Source: Thermoplasmata archaeon
GTDB lineage: Archaea; Thermoplasmatota; Thermoplasmata; Sysuiplasmatales; Sysuiplasmataceae
Length of the DNA stretch: 36,852 nt
Assembly: GCA_021796895.1 (NCBI GenBank)
Contig: JAKABN010000005.1
Location: 1-36,852, forward strand
Reading direction: 5' to 3'
In this document: positions 28,288 through 36,602 of the stretch, piece by piece
Numbering within the stretch: the stretch's first letter is position 1
Layout: every line of letters begins with the position of its first letter
The notes under the pieces: model-generated
Told to the model about the DNA's origin: nothing
Databases searched by the model: none
Seen by the model: only the letters and a program-made list of their open reading frames with translations
Made by a program: the position numbers and the translations under genes

Positions 28288-29277
28288 TTACTGTTTCCTC
28301 ACGAACAGGCTCCTCAGCTCCTTTCCCACCTGCTCGATCTGCTCTTTCTGCGCTTCGTCTCTCTTCTTCCTGAGTGTGGGCATCTCCCTGTAATATTCGT
28401 TCATCCATTCTTCTGCAAAACTGCCGTCTCTGATGTCGCTCAGAATCTTTTCCATGTTGCCTACCACGTGATCGTCAATCACCCTGGACCCCCTGGTCCT
28501 GCCGCCGTACTCAGCGGTGTTGCTCACATTGTCCCACATGTTCTCTATGCCGCCGGTCTGGATGAGATCGACTATCAGCTTCAGCTCATGCAGCACCTCA
28601 AAATACGCGACCTCCGGCTGATAACCGTTCGACACAAGCAGTTTGAACGCCCTGCCTATCAGTTCCGCTACTCCGCCGCAGAGCACGACCTGTTCCCCAA
28701 AATTGTCCGTCTCCGTCTCCTCCCTGAAGGTCGTTCTGATTACGCCCGCCTTTGTTGAACCGATGCCCCTGGCAATCGCGAGAGCCACGCCGAATGCGTT
28801 TCCCGAATAATCCTTTTCGACGGCGACCAGAGATGGCGTGCCGAAGCCCTGGAGATACGTATTCCTGACCATCGCTCCGGGTCCCTTCGGCGCTACCATA
28901 ATTACATCAACTCCTTCAGGCGGCTGTATCCTGCGGAAATGTATGTTGAATCCGTGACCGAATTCCAGCGTCATTCCCTTCCGGAGGTGCTTCTCAACGT
29001 CGTTGGCATAGACGTCCGACTGAACTTCATCCGGTATGAGCATCATCACAATATCCGCCGACTTGACGGCTTCGGACACGGTCACCGGCGCAAATCCGTC
29101 TGTTTCCGCAATGCTCCAGCTCTCGCCGCCCTTCCTGAGACCTACGGTGACGTCCGCTCCGGAATCCCTGAGGTTGAGCGCCTGTGCCCTTCCCTGTATG
29201 CCATACCCTATGACTGCAATCCTCTTTCCTTTCAGAACGTCCATGTCGGCGTCCCTGTCGTAATATGCGTTGACCAT
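28288..29277 (-). CDS. ilvC: Ketol-acid reductoisomerase
   Basis: KRIAVIGYGIQGRAQALNLRDSGADVTVGLRKGG; DIVMMLIPDEVQ; FGHGFNIHF; APKGPG; FREETETDNFGEQVVLCGG. Confidence 0.95.
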   Translation of the reverse strand: MVNAYYDRDADMDVLKGKRIAVIGYGIQGRAQALNLRDSGADVTVGLRKGGESWSIAETDGFAPVTVSEAVKSADIVMMLIPDEVQSDVYANDVEKHLRKGMTLEFGHGFNIHFRRIQPPEGVDVIMVAPKGPGAMVRNTYLQGFGTPSLVAVEKDYSGNAFGVALAIARGIGSTKAGVIRTTFREETETDNFGEQVVLCGGVAELIGRAFKLLVSNGYQPEVAYFEVLHELKLIVDLIQTGGIENMWDNVSNTAEYGGRTRGSRVIDDHVVGNMEKILSDIRDGSFAEEWMNEYYREMPTLRKKRDEAQKEQIEQVGKELRSLFVRKQ

Positions 29278-29292
29278 GATGCCACATCCGAT

Positions 29293-29586
29293 TCAGCCGA
29301 GCATCTCCTGCGGGTTCATTTCCCTTCTGGTCTGCGGGGTGCCTGCATGAGGTTCGCAGCCTTCCAGCTGATGTTCTGCGTACAGAACTCCCTGTATCTT
29401 CTTTATTGACTTCACTACCCTCATGGCGTCCGCATCGCTCATCACATCCACACTGATCGTGCAGGGACTGCCTCCGCGCGTGAATATCAGCTTCTCTATA
29501 CTGATGTTCCTTCTGCTGAATTCGAATATCACTCTCTGTAGCACTCCTTCCTGATCATCTGCCGAAATTCTTAATCTGGCCGTCAT
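29293..29586 (-). CDS. ilvN: Acetolactate synthase small (regulatory) subunit, single ACT domain
   Basis: LRISADDQEGVLQRVIFEFSRRNISIEKLIFTRGGSPCTISVDV; located between ilvB and ilvC. Confidence 0.82.
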   Translation of the reverse strand: MTARLRISADDQEGVLQRVIFEFSRRNISIEKLIFTRGGSPCTISVDVMSDADAMRVVKSIKKIQGVLYAEHQLEGCEPHAGTPQTRREMNPQEMLG

Positions 29587-31261
29587 TCACATCCTTCCAT
29601 TTACATCGCCCGTATATTGTGCCGTTCCTGCCCGCCCACGGAGGCGTCATCGGCAGGCAGTCCTCGTTTATGTCCAGCTTCATGTCCGCGACGAACGGCA
29701 CGTCGCTTGCGAGGCCCCGCCTTATGGCCTCGGCCACTTCGCCTGCCTTCTCAACCACCACACCTTCACCGCCCATAGACTCCGCAAACTTGACGAAATC
29801 CGGCGATCTCCCGTAATCTGCAGCGAAGATGTGATTGCCGTAAAACTGTTTCTGAAACTGCCGTATCATGCCCAGGCTTGCATTGTTCATCACTACGACA
29901 AAGACAGGTATGCGGTTTTCCACCGCAGTCGCGAATTCGCCGAATGTCATCTGGAATCCGCCGTCTCCCGTGAGGCATATGACTTTTGCTCCGGGTTCCG
30001 CCACTTTTGCTCCTATGGCCGAGGGAAGGCCGAAGCCCATCGTTCCGAGTCCTCCTGAAGTGATGAATCTTCTGTGTCCCCTCACCTCGAAGAAATGCGC
30101 GGCAAACATCTGGTGCTGTCCCACATCTGTTGTGATGATTGCATCGTCCGGCAGCATTTTCGAGAGCTGACTGATTACCTTCTGCGGTTTGAGCGGCGAC
30201 TCGTTAATATCGAAATCACACTGGCAGAAGGAACGCGCTGCCATGATCCTGGTCATCCATTCAGTGCGCCTTTCCGTATTCCTGTCCACGCTGTTCTTCA
30301 GCAGCTCTATTATCTCGCCGCAGTTTCCTGTGATTCCGACTATATTCTTCACATTCTTTCCTATTTCGGCGTTGTCTATGTCCACGTGTATTATGCCTGT
30401 CTTCGTCAGAAATTCGCCGGTTTTGCCCGTCGTCCGGTCGCTGAATCTGGTTGCTATTGCAAGCACGACATCTGCCTCGTCAAGCACGAGAGCGGAGGAG
30501 CGCCTCCCATGCATGCCTGTTGTGCCCATCGCCAGAGGATGGTCTTCCCTGACGGCTCCCTTCCCCATAACCGTGGAGACCACCGGAGCTCCCAGAAGTT
30601 CGGCGAGCTCGAGCACGGCCTCGCCGCATCTGGCCCATTTCGCGCCGCCGCCGACGAGTATGGCCGGCCTCTGCGCTGCATTGAGCATCGACACCGCCGG
30701 CTGAAGATTAGAAAGGTCAGACGGGGCCGTCACCGTCGTCGATGACAGATGAGGTTCGCCGGAAAGTTCATTGGCCACAGTATCCGAAGGTATGTCTATA
30801 GCCACGGGCCCGAACCTGCCGCTCACGGCCACGGCAAACGCCTTTCCGACCAGATACGGTATTTCCTCCGGAAACCTGACCTTGAAGTTGCTCTTCGTGA
30901 CAGGTATCATCATGTCGAATGTGTTGGATTCCTGGAATGCGTCGTTGCCCATCATTTTTGTCGAAACCTGACCTGTCAGGCACACAACCGGCGATGAATC
31001 GAGATAGGCTGTGGCAACGCCCGTGATCATATTTGTTGCGCCCGGTCCCGAGGTTCCCAGGCATATTCCGGGTCTTCCGCTGACTCTCGCATAGCCGTCG
31101 GCCATATGCGCCGCTCCCCCTTCATGTCTGGTCAGCACATGCGTGATGCTGCTTGCGCCGATCTCGTCGTATATGGCGAGGTTTGCACCCCCCGGTATGC
31201 CGAAGATCGTCCGCACGCCGTGCTCCGCGAGTGTATTAACTAACAGTTTAGCTCCTCTCAT
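29555..31261 (-). CDS. ilvB: Acetolactate synthase large subunit
   Basis: MRGAKLLVNTLAEHGVRTIFGIPGGANLAIYDEI; TSGPGATNMITGVATAYLDSSPVVCLTGQV; TPP motif GDGGFQMTFGEFATAVENRIPVFVVVMNN. ATG 31261 preceded by GGGAGATGG. Confidence 0.93.
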   Translation of the reverse strand: MRGAKLLVNTLAEHGVRTIFGIPGGANLAIYDEIGASSITHVLTRHEGGAAHMADGYARVSGRPGICLGTSGPGATNMITGVATAYLDSSPVVCLTGQVSTKMMGNDAFQESNTFDMMIPVTKSNFKVRFPEEIPYLVGKAFAVAVSGRFGPVAIDIPSDTVANELSGEPHLSSTTVTAPSDLSNLQPAVSMLNAAQRPAILVGGGAKWARCGEAVLELAELLGAPVVSTVMGKGAVREDHPLAMGTTGMHGRRSSALVLDEADVVLAIATRFSDRTTGKTGEFLTKTGIIHVDIDNAEIGKNVKNIVGITGNCGEIIELLKNSVDRNTERRTEWMTRIMAARSFCQCDFDINESPLKPQKVISQLSKMLPDDAIITTDVGQHQMFAAHFFEVRGHRRFITSGGLGTMGFGLPSAIGAKVAEPGAKVICLTGDGGFQMTFGEFATAVENRIPVFVVVMNNASLGMIRQFQKQFYGNHIFAADYGRSPDFVKFAESMGGEGVVVEKAGEVAEAIRRGLASDVPFVADMKLDINEDCLPMTPPWAGRNGTIYGRCKWKDVNDGQIKNFGR

Positions 31262-31272
31262 TCTACCATCTC

Positions 31273-31309
31273 CCTGAAACGACAAAACCAGAAAGTTGGT
31301 CGTTTCAGG
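31273..31309 (-). promoter_or_regulatory. Leader hairpin (perfect 11-bp inverted repeat, 15-nt loop) between leader ORF and ilvB
   Basis: Minus strand: CCTGAAACGAC-CAACTTTCTGGTTTT-GTCGTTTCAGG followed directly by GAGATGGTAGA-ATG. Confidence 0.65.
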
Positions 31310-31376
31310 TAATGAAGTGCAACAAGTCTACAATAATGCCGAGCGTCATTGTTCCGGAGGCACTTCCGATTTTCAT
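31305..31376 (-). CDS. Candidate ilv leader peptide MKIGSASGTMTLGIIVDLLHFIT
   Basis: ATG 25 nt downstream of the TATA-like box; 8 of 23 residues Ile/Leu/Val, 7 of them in the last 12; stop TGA inside left arm of the hairpin; different frame from ilvB. Confidence 0.5.
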   Translation of the reverse strand: MKIGSASGTMTLGIIVDLLHFIT

Positions 31377-31400
31377 CCTGAGTTCGCAGACAACATTCTC

Positions 31401-31410
31401 TATAAATATC
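31401..31410 (-). promoter_or_regulatory. TATA-like box for the ilvB leader transcript
   Basis: Minus strand GATATTTATA ending 25 nt before ATG 31376; spacing similar to other TATA-ATG pairs in this window (33503-33510/33535, 32696-32703/32724). Confidence 0.6.
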
Positions 31411-31550
31411 TTGTGACGAATTAGCATGGTTAGGATAATCAAGAAAATACGGCATATGACGAAGTATAACATCGTTCATATCAGCCAGGCTTAAGAGCAT
31501 CGGCGACGGGCTATTTCGGCACGGCGCTCACTGGCGGACCCGTAGGAAGC

Positions 31551-31560
31551 TTTTTTAAGG
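31551..31560 (+). promoter_or_regulatory. TATA-like box for the small membrane protein transcript
   Basis: TTTTTTAAGG; same TTTTAAGG core as upstream of the glucose dehydrogenase gene. Confidence 0.5.
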
Positions 31561-31613
31561 ACTGGCATCTATCTCATTAATGTCAATATTGATAATTTAG
31601 GGGAGGAATAGAT

Positions 31614-31721
31614 ATGTCGTTAAGCATGGCTTTGATGTGGGGCGTTGTATTCGGGGCAATTCTCTTTAACATGTGGTTCGTCTGGGGAGTGTATTTCTAC
31701 TCCGGTAAACAGACACGATAG
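31614..31721 (+). CDS. Small (35 aa) single-TM membrane protein
   Basis: ATG preceded by GGGGAGGA: MSLSMALMWGVVFGAILFNMWFVWGVYFYSGKQTR*; absent from the ORF track because of length. Confidence 0.6.
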   Translation: MSLSMALMWGVVFGAILFNMWFVWGVYFYSGKQTR

Positions 31722-31786
31722 GCTGAGTGCATCACGGGACTGGAGCCAATCGCCCCTTCTGCAAGTTGCTGATATACCGGAGAGCC

Positions 31787-32644
31787 ATGCCTCAGAGCAT
31801 GGAGTATCGTGAATTCGGCAGAACTGGCGTGCGTGTTTCTCCCATTGGCATGGGCACATATTACGACATCGGATGGATTGCGGCATCCGCACTTGGAATT
31901 AAGATAAACCTGAAGGAGAAGATTTCCGCAATAAGAAAGGGTATAGAGGCAGGCATAAATCTCATCGACACCGCAGAATTCTACAGGAGCGAGTCTGTTG
32001 TTTCCATGGCAATTCGGGACTACGACAGGGAAAAACTGTTTGTTGCAACTAAAGTCTTTCCGACACACCTGAGACCGGAAAAGCTGATCAGGGCGTGCGA
32101 CAGGAGCCTGCGGCTCCTGGGGACAGATTATATTGATCTGTATCAGGTGCACTTCCCGAATTTCCGAGTTCCAGTGAGTGAAACGATGCAGGCTATGGAA
32201 CGGCTGGCGGATGATGGAAAAATCAGGCACATAGGCATAAGCAATTTCTCTCTTCCGAAGATGATTGAGGCAGAGCAGTCGCTGAAGAAGCATTCCCTCG
32301 CATCCACTCAGATGCACTACAACCTTAATCATAGAAGTGTGGAGAAGGACATTCTGCCTCACTGCAGGGAGAACGGAATTGCACTCATGGCATACTACCC
32401 CCTGGGTCACGGAAAACTGGCGGAGCTCCCGCACGGCCAGGCCGAAGCTGCGGCGGCGATAGCCTCAAAGTACGGGCTCAGGACGGACGCACAGGTCGCA
32501 CTGAATTACCTGCTGTCATCCGACAGATGCGTTTTTCCCATTCCACGTGCTTCGAATCCGCAGCATGTGGCGGAGAACTCCCTGCTGGGCGGAAATCTGT
32601 TTGACAGGGAAGATATGGATACTCTCACTTCCCTGTTCGCATAA
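31787..32644 (+). CDS. Aldo/keto reductase
   Basis: MEYREFGRTGVRVSPIGMGTYYDIG; NLIDTAEFYRSE; RSLRLLGTDYIDLYQVHFPN; IRHIGISNFS. Confidence 0.92.
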   Translation: MPQSMEYREFGRTGVRVSPIGMGTYYDIGWIAASALGIKINLKEKISAIRKGIEAGINLIDTAEFYRSESVVSMAIRDYDREKLFVATKVFPTHLRPEKLIRACDRSLRLLGTDYIDLYQVHFPNFRVPVSETMQAMERLADDGKIRHIGISNFSLPKMIEAEQSLKKHSLASTQMHYNLNHRSVEKDILPHCRENGIALMAYYPLGHGKLAELPHGQAEAAAAIASKYGLRTDAQVALNYLLSSDRCVFPIPRASNPQHVAENSLLGGNLFDREDMDTLTSLFA

Positions 32645-32723
32645 GGCGCAGAATGTGCGGCGTGACTGTGACACAATCGTTCTGTCTGGCACATGTTAAT
32701 ATGTACGACCGGAATCAGGAATC

Positions 32724-33068
32724 ATGCACGGTTCACGTCACACTCCACCGCAGTCGGGTGATGCCGGAATTTCCGCGGCAGTTGATGCTGTGTCAAGGCA
32801 GGTAGATGCACCTGATATTCATGAAATACGGAAACTGACTCCGGTGCAAATCAACAACGAACAGGAGAAACTGGCGCTTGCCGAACTGGCAGTCGTCATC
32901 TGCGAACTGTCGGCCATCGAAAGAGAGATCGAAGACAGCAGGCGTGAACTCGAGGACGTGAAACGCAGACTGATAGACTCAAGGCGAAGGCTCGATGAGG
33001 AGAGACTGCTCTTCCGTACATACGCCAATGACAACCTGTTCCTCAAGAATGCTCTCCCTGAGGAGTAA
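32724..33068 (+). CDS. Small coiled-coil protein
   Basis: Heptad-rich ELSAIEREIEDSRRELEDVKRRLIDSRRRLDEERLLFRTYANDNLFLKNAL; TATA-like TTAATATG 21 nt upstream of ATG. Confidence 0.5.
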   Translation: MHGSRHTPPQSGDAGISAAVDAVSRQVDAPDIHEIRKLTPVQINNEQEKLALAELAVVICELSAIEREIEDSRRELEDVKRRLIDSRRRLDEERLLFRTYANDNLFLKNALPEE

Positions 33069-33090
33069 CGGAGGAGAGGGGCGGACTAAT

Positions 33091-33501
33091 ATGCGCGGTA
33101 GGGCAGGGGCGAAGCAAGCCGCAGCAACCTGTCTGTCTCTGTTTGTCAGTCGCAGGAGGGGGATCGCGTATCCACCGAATCGGAACGAACTCATGCGCGA
33201 ACTCTCACTGATTATGCAGCAGAGGAAGGATGCCCTTGCAAGAAAGCAGACAGTTGAGAGAGAGCTGCGTGAGCTCAAGGGTGAACTCATTAATGTCGAA
33301 ACCGAACGTTCCGGTCTGCACTTCAAATCATACACACTGTTCAGCGAGAACACTACACTTGCGATCAGACTCTCTGCGCTCAGATCACCTTATCCCGGGA
33401 CAGCCGCGGAAAGCATCAATGAGAGGGAACACGACAGGATTCTCGACAGATATGTTTTCCGGACAGATCGCTCCTGCGTAAGCGGCAAGTCATCAAAATA
33501 G
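33091..33501 (+). CDS. Small coiled-coil protein, possible paralog of the preceding ORF
   Basis: ATG 33091; LARKQTVERELRELKGELINVETERSGLHFKSYTLFSENTTLAIRL resembles the preceding protein's coiled-coil plus tail. Confidence 0.45.
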   Translation: MRGRAGAKQAAATCLSLFVSRRRGIAYPPNRNELMRELSLIMQQRKDALARKQTVERELRELKGELINVETERSGLHFKSYTLFSENTTLAIRLSALRSPYPGTAAESINEREHDRILDRYVFRTDRSCVSGKSSK

Positions 33502-33502
33502 A

Positions 33503-33510
33503 TTTTAAGG
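33503..33510 (+). promoter_or_regulatory. TATA-like box for glucose dehydrogenase (leaderless spacing)
   Basis: TTTTAAGG ends 25 nt before ATG 33535. Confidence 0.5.
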
Positions 33511-33534
33511 TAAACGCCGTGCTGCCACCGTAAG

Positions 33535-34626
33535 ATGAAAGCAATCGTAGTAAAACCAGGGGTTCCCGGAGTTATGCTCGGCGAGAAGAAGGAGCCCTCC
33601 ATAAACGACGGCCAAGTTCTGCTCAAACCCAGGTTCGTAGGCATATGCGGAACAGACAGAGAGATAATATCTGCGTATTACGGCGAGGCACCTGCAGGCG
33701 AACAGTTCCTGGCTATAGGACACGAGTCTCTCTGCACCGTCGCCGATCCGGGCAGCAGCCCCTTGCGCAAGGGCAGCCTGGTTGTCCCTACTGTAAGACG
33801 TGGATGCGGAGAATGCTGGAGTTGTCTCCATGGCCAGTCGGATATGTGCTTCACCGGCAAATACAGGGAGCGTGGAATCAAGCAGCTGGATGGTTACAAT
33901 TCGGAAGTAATTACCGAAGTGCCGGAGTACATTGCCGAAGTGCCTTCCGACATAGGCGATGCTGCTGTGCTTACCGAACCGATGACCATTGGCGAAAAGG
34001 CAATAATACAGGCTGTGGGACTGCAGCAGAGGGTGAGATGGGAATGCGACGGCGACTATTCATGCAGGAAGGCTCTGGTGCTGGGAACCGGTCCGGTGGG
34101 CCTGCTTGCAGCACTTGCAGCAAAAATCAGGGGATTTCAGGTCTGGGCAGCGGACAGGCACGATGACAGCACAATGCGTGCGGGCATACTCAAGAGTGCC
34201 GGCATAGCGCACATAGACAGCAGGAGTCAGGGCATCGTCGAGTTTGCCGGGACCATAGGCAATTTCGATCTCATTATCGAAGCGACGGGAGATGCGGTAG
34301 TCGGGCTTGACACTGTCCCGGCCCTCTCGCCGAACGGCATCATGGCCCTGACGGGAATTCCGGGCGGTGCTCAGACGTATCAGATGCCCGCCGTGCAGAT
34401 TATGCGCTCGCTGGTTCTCAACAACGCGCTTGTCGTCGGCATCGTCAATGCCAACCTGAGTTATTTCAAGGCAGCGCTCTATGACATGGTTGAAATAAAC
34501 AGAAGATATCCCGGTATACTCGAGAAGATGGTTTCCCACCGGTTTGCACCTGAGGATTTTTCATCAGCCTACTCGCTGAGAGGAGATGAATCGGTGAAGG
34601 TCGTAATCGACTGGACAAAGCAGTGA
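33535..34626 (+). CDS. gdh: Glucose/aldose 1-dehydrogenase, zinc-dependent MDR family (Thermoplasma type)
   Basis: FVGICGTDREIISAYYG; AIGHESLCTV; RGCGECWSCLHGQSDMCFTGKYRERGIKQLDGY; VLGTGPVGLLAALAAKIRG. Confidence 0.9.
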   Translation: MKAIVVKPGVPGVMLGEKKEPSINDGQVLLKPRFVGICGTDREIISAYYGEAPAGEQFLAIGHESLCTVADPGSSPLRKGSLVVPTVRRGCGECWSCLHGQSDMCFTGKYRERGIKQLDGYNSEVITEVPEYIAEVPSDIGDAAVLTEPMTIGEKAIIQAVGLQQRVRWECDGDYSCRKALVLGTGPVGLLAALAAKIRGFQVWAADRHDDSTMRAGILKSAGIAHIDSRSQGIVEFAGTIGNFDLIIEATGDAVVGLDTVPALSPNGIMALTGIPGGAQTYQMPAVQIMRSLVLNNALVVGIVNANLSYFKAALYDMVEINRRYPGILEKMVSHRFAPEDFSSAYSLRGDESVKVVIDWTKQ

Positions 34627-34631
34627 TATGA

Positions 34632-36602
34632 ATGCCAAGAGATCTGCCTTTAGGCAACGGAAGATTGCTAATAGCCTTCGACGGGGATTACACAGTAAGG
34701 GACATTTACTTTCCTCACGTCGGCAGTGAAAACCATTCGGTGGGGCATACATTCAGGGTGGGAGTATGGGTCAACGGCTCGTTCAGCTGGACAGGCTCGC
34801 CAGGGTGGAAGAAATCACTGCGCTATGTGCCGGACACCATGGTATCGGACGTTACGCTGAGAAACGATGCGCTCGGCGTCGAGCTGCATTTCCGTGATGC
34901 GGTGGATTTCGTCATCGATGCCATGGTAAGGAAGATTGACGTCAGGAGAGTGGCAGGGGGCGATGCCGAGATACGCCTGTTCTTTCACCATGATTTCCAT
35001 CTGTATGGAAATGACATAGGCGATACCGCCTTTTTCGATCCTCAGCTGAATGTGGTCATTCACTACAAGGACGAACGCTATTTCCTGACAGACGCGGGCA
35101 ACGACGAAGGGGAGGGGATAAGCATGTTCGCGTGCGGACAGAAGGAAATGGAAGGGAGGGAAGGTACGTGGCGCGACGCGGAAGACGGAGTGCTGTCGGG
35201 CAACGCGATATCGCAGGGTTCCGTGGATTCGGTCATAGGTGTCACGTTCCGCGTGCCTGCAAACGGTAGCAGGAGCGGCTACTACTACATGCTTGCCGGC
35301 GAAAACTACGACAGCATAGACAAGCTCCAGAATCTGGTAAGATCCAGAGGCGTCGCCAGGTTCATAGAGCGGACAGCAAACTACTGGCGGCTCTGGTGCA
35401 CGAAGGAGAAGAGGGATTTCGCTGATTTGCCTGCAGGGATTGTGTCTCTGTACAGGAGAAGTCTGCTCGCAATGGCAACAAACATCGACAGCCAGGGCGG
35501 CATAGTCGCGGCGAACGACACCGATCTCCTCCGCTTCAACAGGGATACATACAGCTACATCTGGCCCAGGGACGGTGCTCTGGTATCGCTTGCTCTGGAC
35601 AATGCAGGCTACTCCTACCCTTCCTCGATGTTCTATCAGTTCTGCGCCGGCGCGATAAGCCACAGGGGTTATTTTCTGCAGAAGTACAACCCGAACGGCT
35701 CGTTTGCCAGCAGCTGGCATCCGTGGGCGCTCAACGGCAAACCGTCGCTGCCGATTCAGGAAGACGAAACATCTCTCGTGCTTCATGCCCTCTGGAACCA
35801 CTTCGAACGTTACAGGGATGTCGAATTTTTCAAGCCGCTGTACAGGAGGCTCATCAAGAATGCGGCAGACTTCATTGTGTCGTACACCGACAGCGTCACC
35901 GGTCTGCCGGTGGACAGCTACGACCTTTGGGAGGAGAGACGCGGTGTGTTCACATTCACCTGCTCCGCCAATTATGCGGGTCTGGTCGCGTCATCGAAAT
36001 TCTGCAGCAGCTTCGGTGAGGAGGATGTGGCGGCGCGATATTCCTCCGCCGCATCATCGCTGAAAAAGGCAATAATCGCAAATCTCTACAGCCGTCAGGA
36101 CGGCAGGTTTCTCAGGGGGCTCGTGCGTGGTGACGGTCCGGTGCCGATTAAGGACAATGCGGTAGACGCGAGTCTTTCCGGCGTCTTTCTCTTCGGCGTG
36201 CTTGAGCCTGATGATCCCATGGTCGCCGGAACCATGAAGGCGATCAGAGACAAACTGTGGGTGAGAGGCAGCACAGGTGGAATTGCGAGATATGATGGCG
36301 ACATGTACCAGCGCGCGGGAGACAGCGGCGATGTGCAGGGTAATCCATGGTTCATATGTACGCTGTGGCTCGCCGACTGGTACAGTGCTGTTGCCCGCGA
36401 CGTCAAGTCGCTGTCGAAAGCGCTCGATCTGCTCAAGTGGACAGCACAATATGCTCTTCCGAGCGGCATACTCGCCGAGCAGATTCATCCTGTCACCGGC
36501 GCACCGCTGTCTGTTTCTCCGCTCACATGGAGTCATGCGGCGTTTGTGGATGCGGTGGACAGATATCTTGAAAGCGCCATGCGGATCGGTGATGCAAGAT
36601 GA
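34632..36602 (+). CDS. Glycoside hydrolase family 15 (glucoamylase/trehalase-like)
   Basis: LPLGNGRLLIAFDGDYTVRDIYFPHVG; YSYIWPRDGALVSLALDNAGY; DLWEERRGVFTFTCSANYAGL. Confidence 0.9.
   Translation: MPRDLPLGNGRLLIAFDGDYTVRDIYFPHVGSENHSVGHTFRVGVWVNGSFSWTGSPGWKKSLRYVPDTMVSDVTLRNDALGVELHFRDAVDFVIDAMVRKIDVRRVAGGDAEIRLFFHHDFHLYGNDIGDTAFFDPQLNVVIHYKDERYFLTDAGNDEGEGISMFACGQKEMEGREGTWRDAEDGVLSGNAISQGSVDSVIGVTFRVPANGSRSGYYYMLAGENYDSIDKLQNLVRSRGVARFIERTANYWRLWCTKEKRDFADLPAGIVSLYRRSLLAMATNIDSQGGIVAANDTDLLRFNRDTYSYIWPRDGALVSLALDNAGYSYPSSMFYQFCAGAISHRGYFLQKYNPNGSFASSWHPWALNGKPSLPIQEDETSLVLHALWNHFERYRDVEFFKPLYRRLIKNAADFIVSYTDSVTGLPVDSYDLWEERRGVFTFTCSANYAGLVASSKFCSSFGEEDVAARYSSAASSLKKAIIANLYSRQDGRFLRGLVRGDGPVPIKDNAVDASLSGVFLFGVLEPDDPMVAGTMKAIRDKLWVRGSTGGIARYDGDMYQRAGDSGDVQGNPWFICTLWLADWYSAVARDVKSLSKALDLLKWTAQYALPSGILAEQIHPVTGAPLSVSPLTWSHAAFVDAVDRYLESAMRIGDAR

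Noticed and set aside
31258-31500. 80-aa minus-strand ORF spanning the ilvB leader
   Set aside because: Different frame, overlaps promoter and hairpin, no domain; the short leader ORF fits the promoter position better.
34815-35801. 328-aa minus-strand ORF antisense to GH15
   Set aside because: Composition is typical of a shadow ORF opposite a GC-biased coding gene; the plus-strand GH15 protein is unambiguous.
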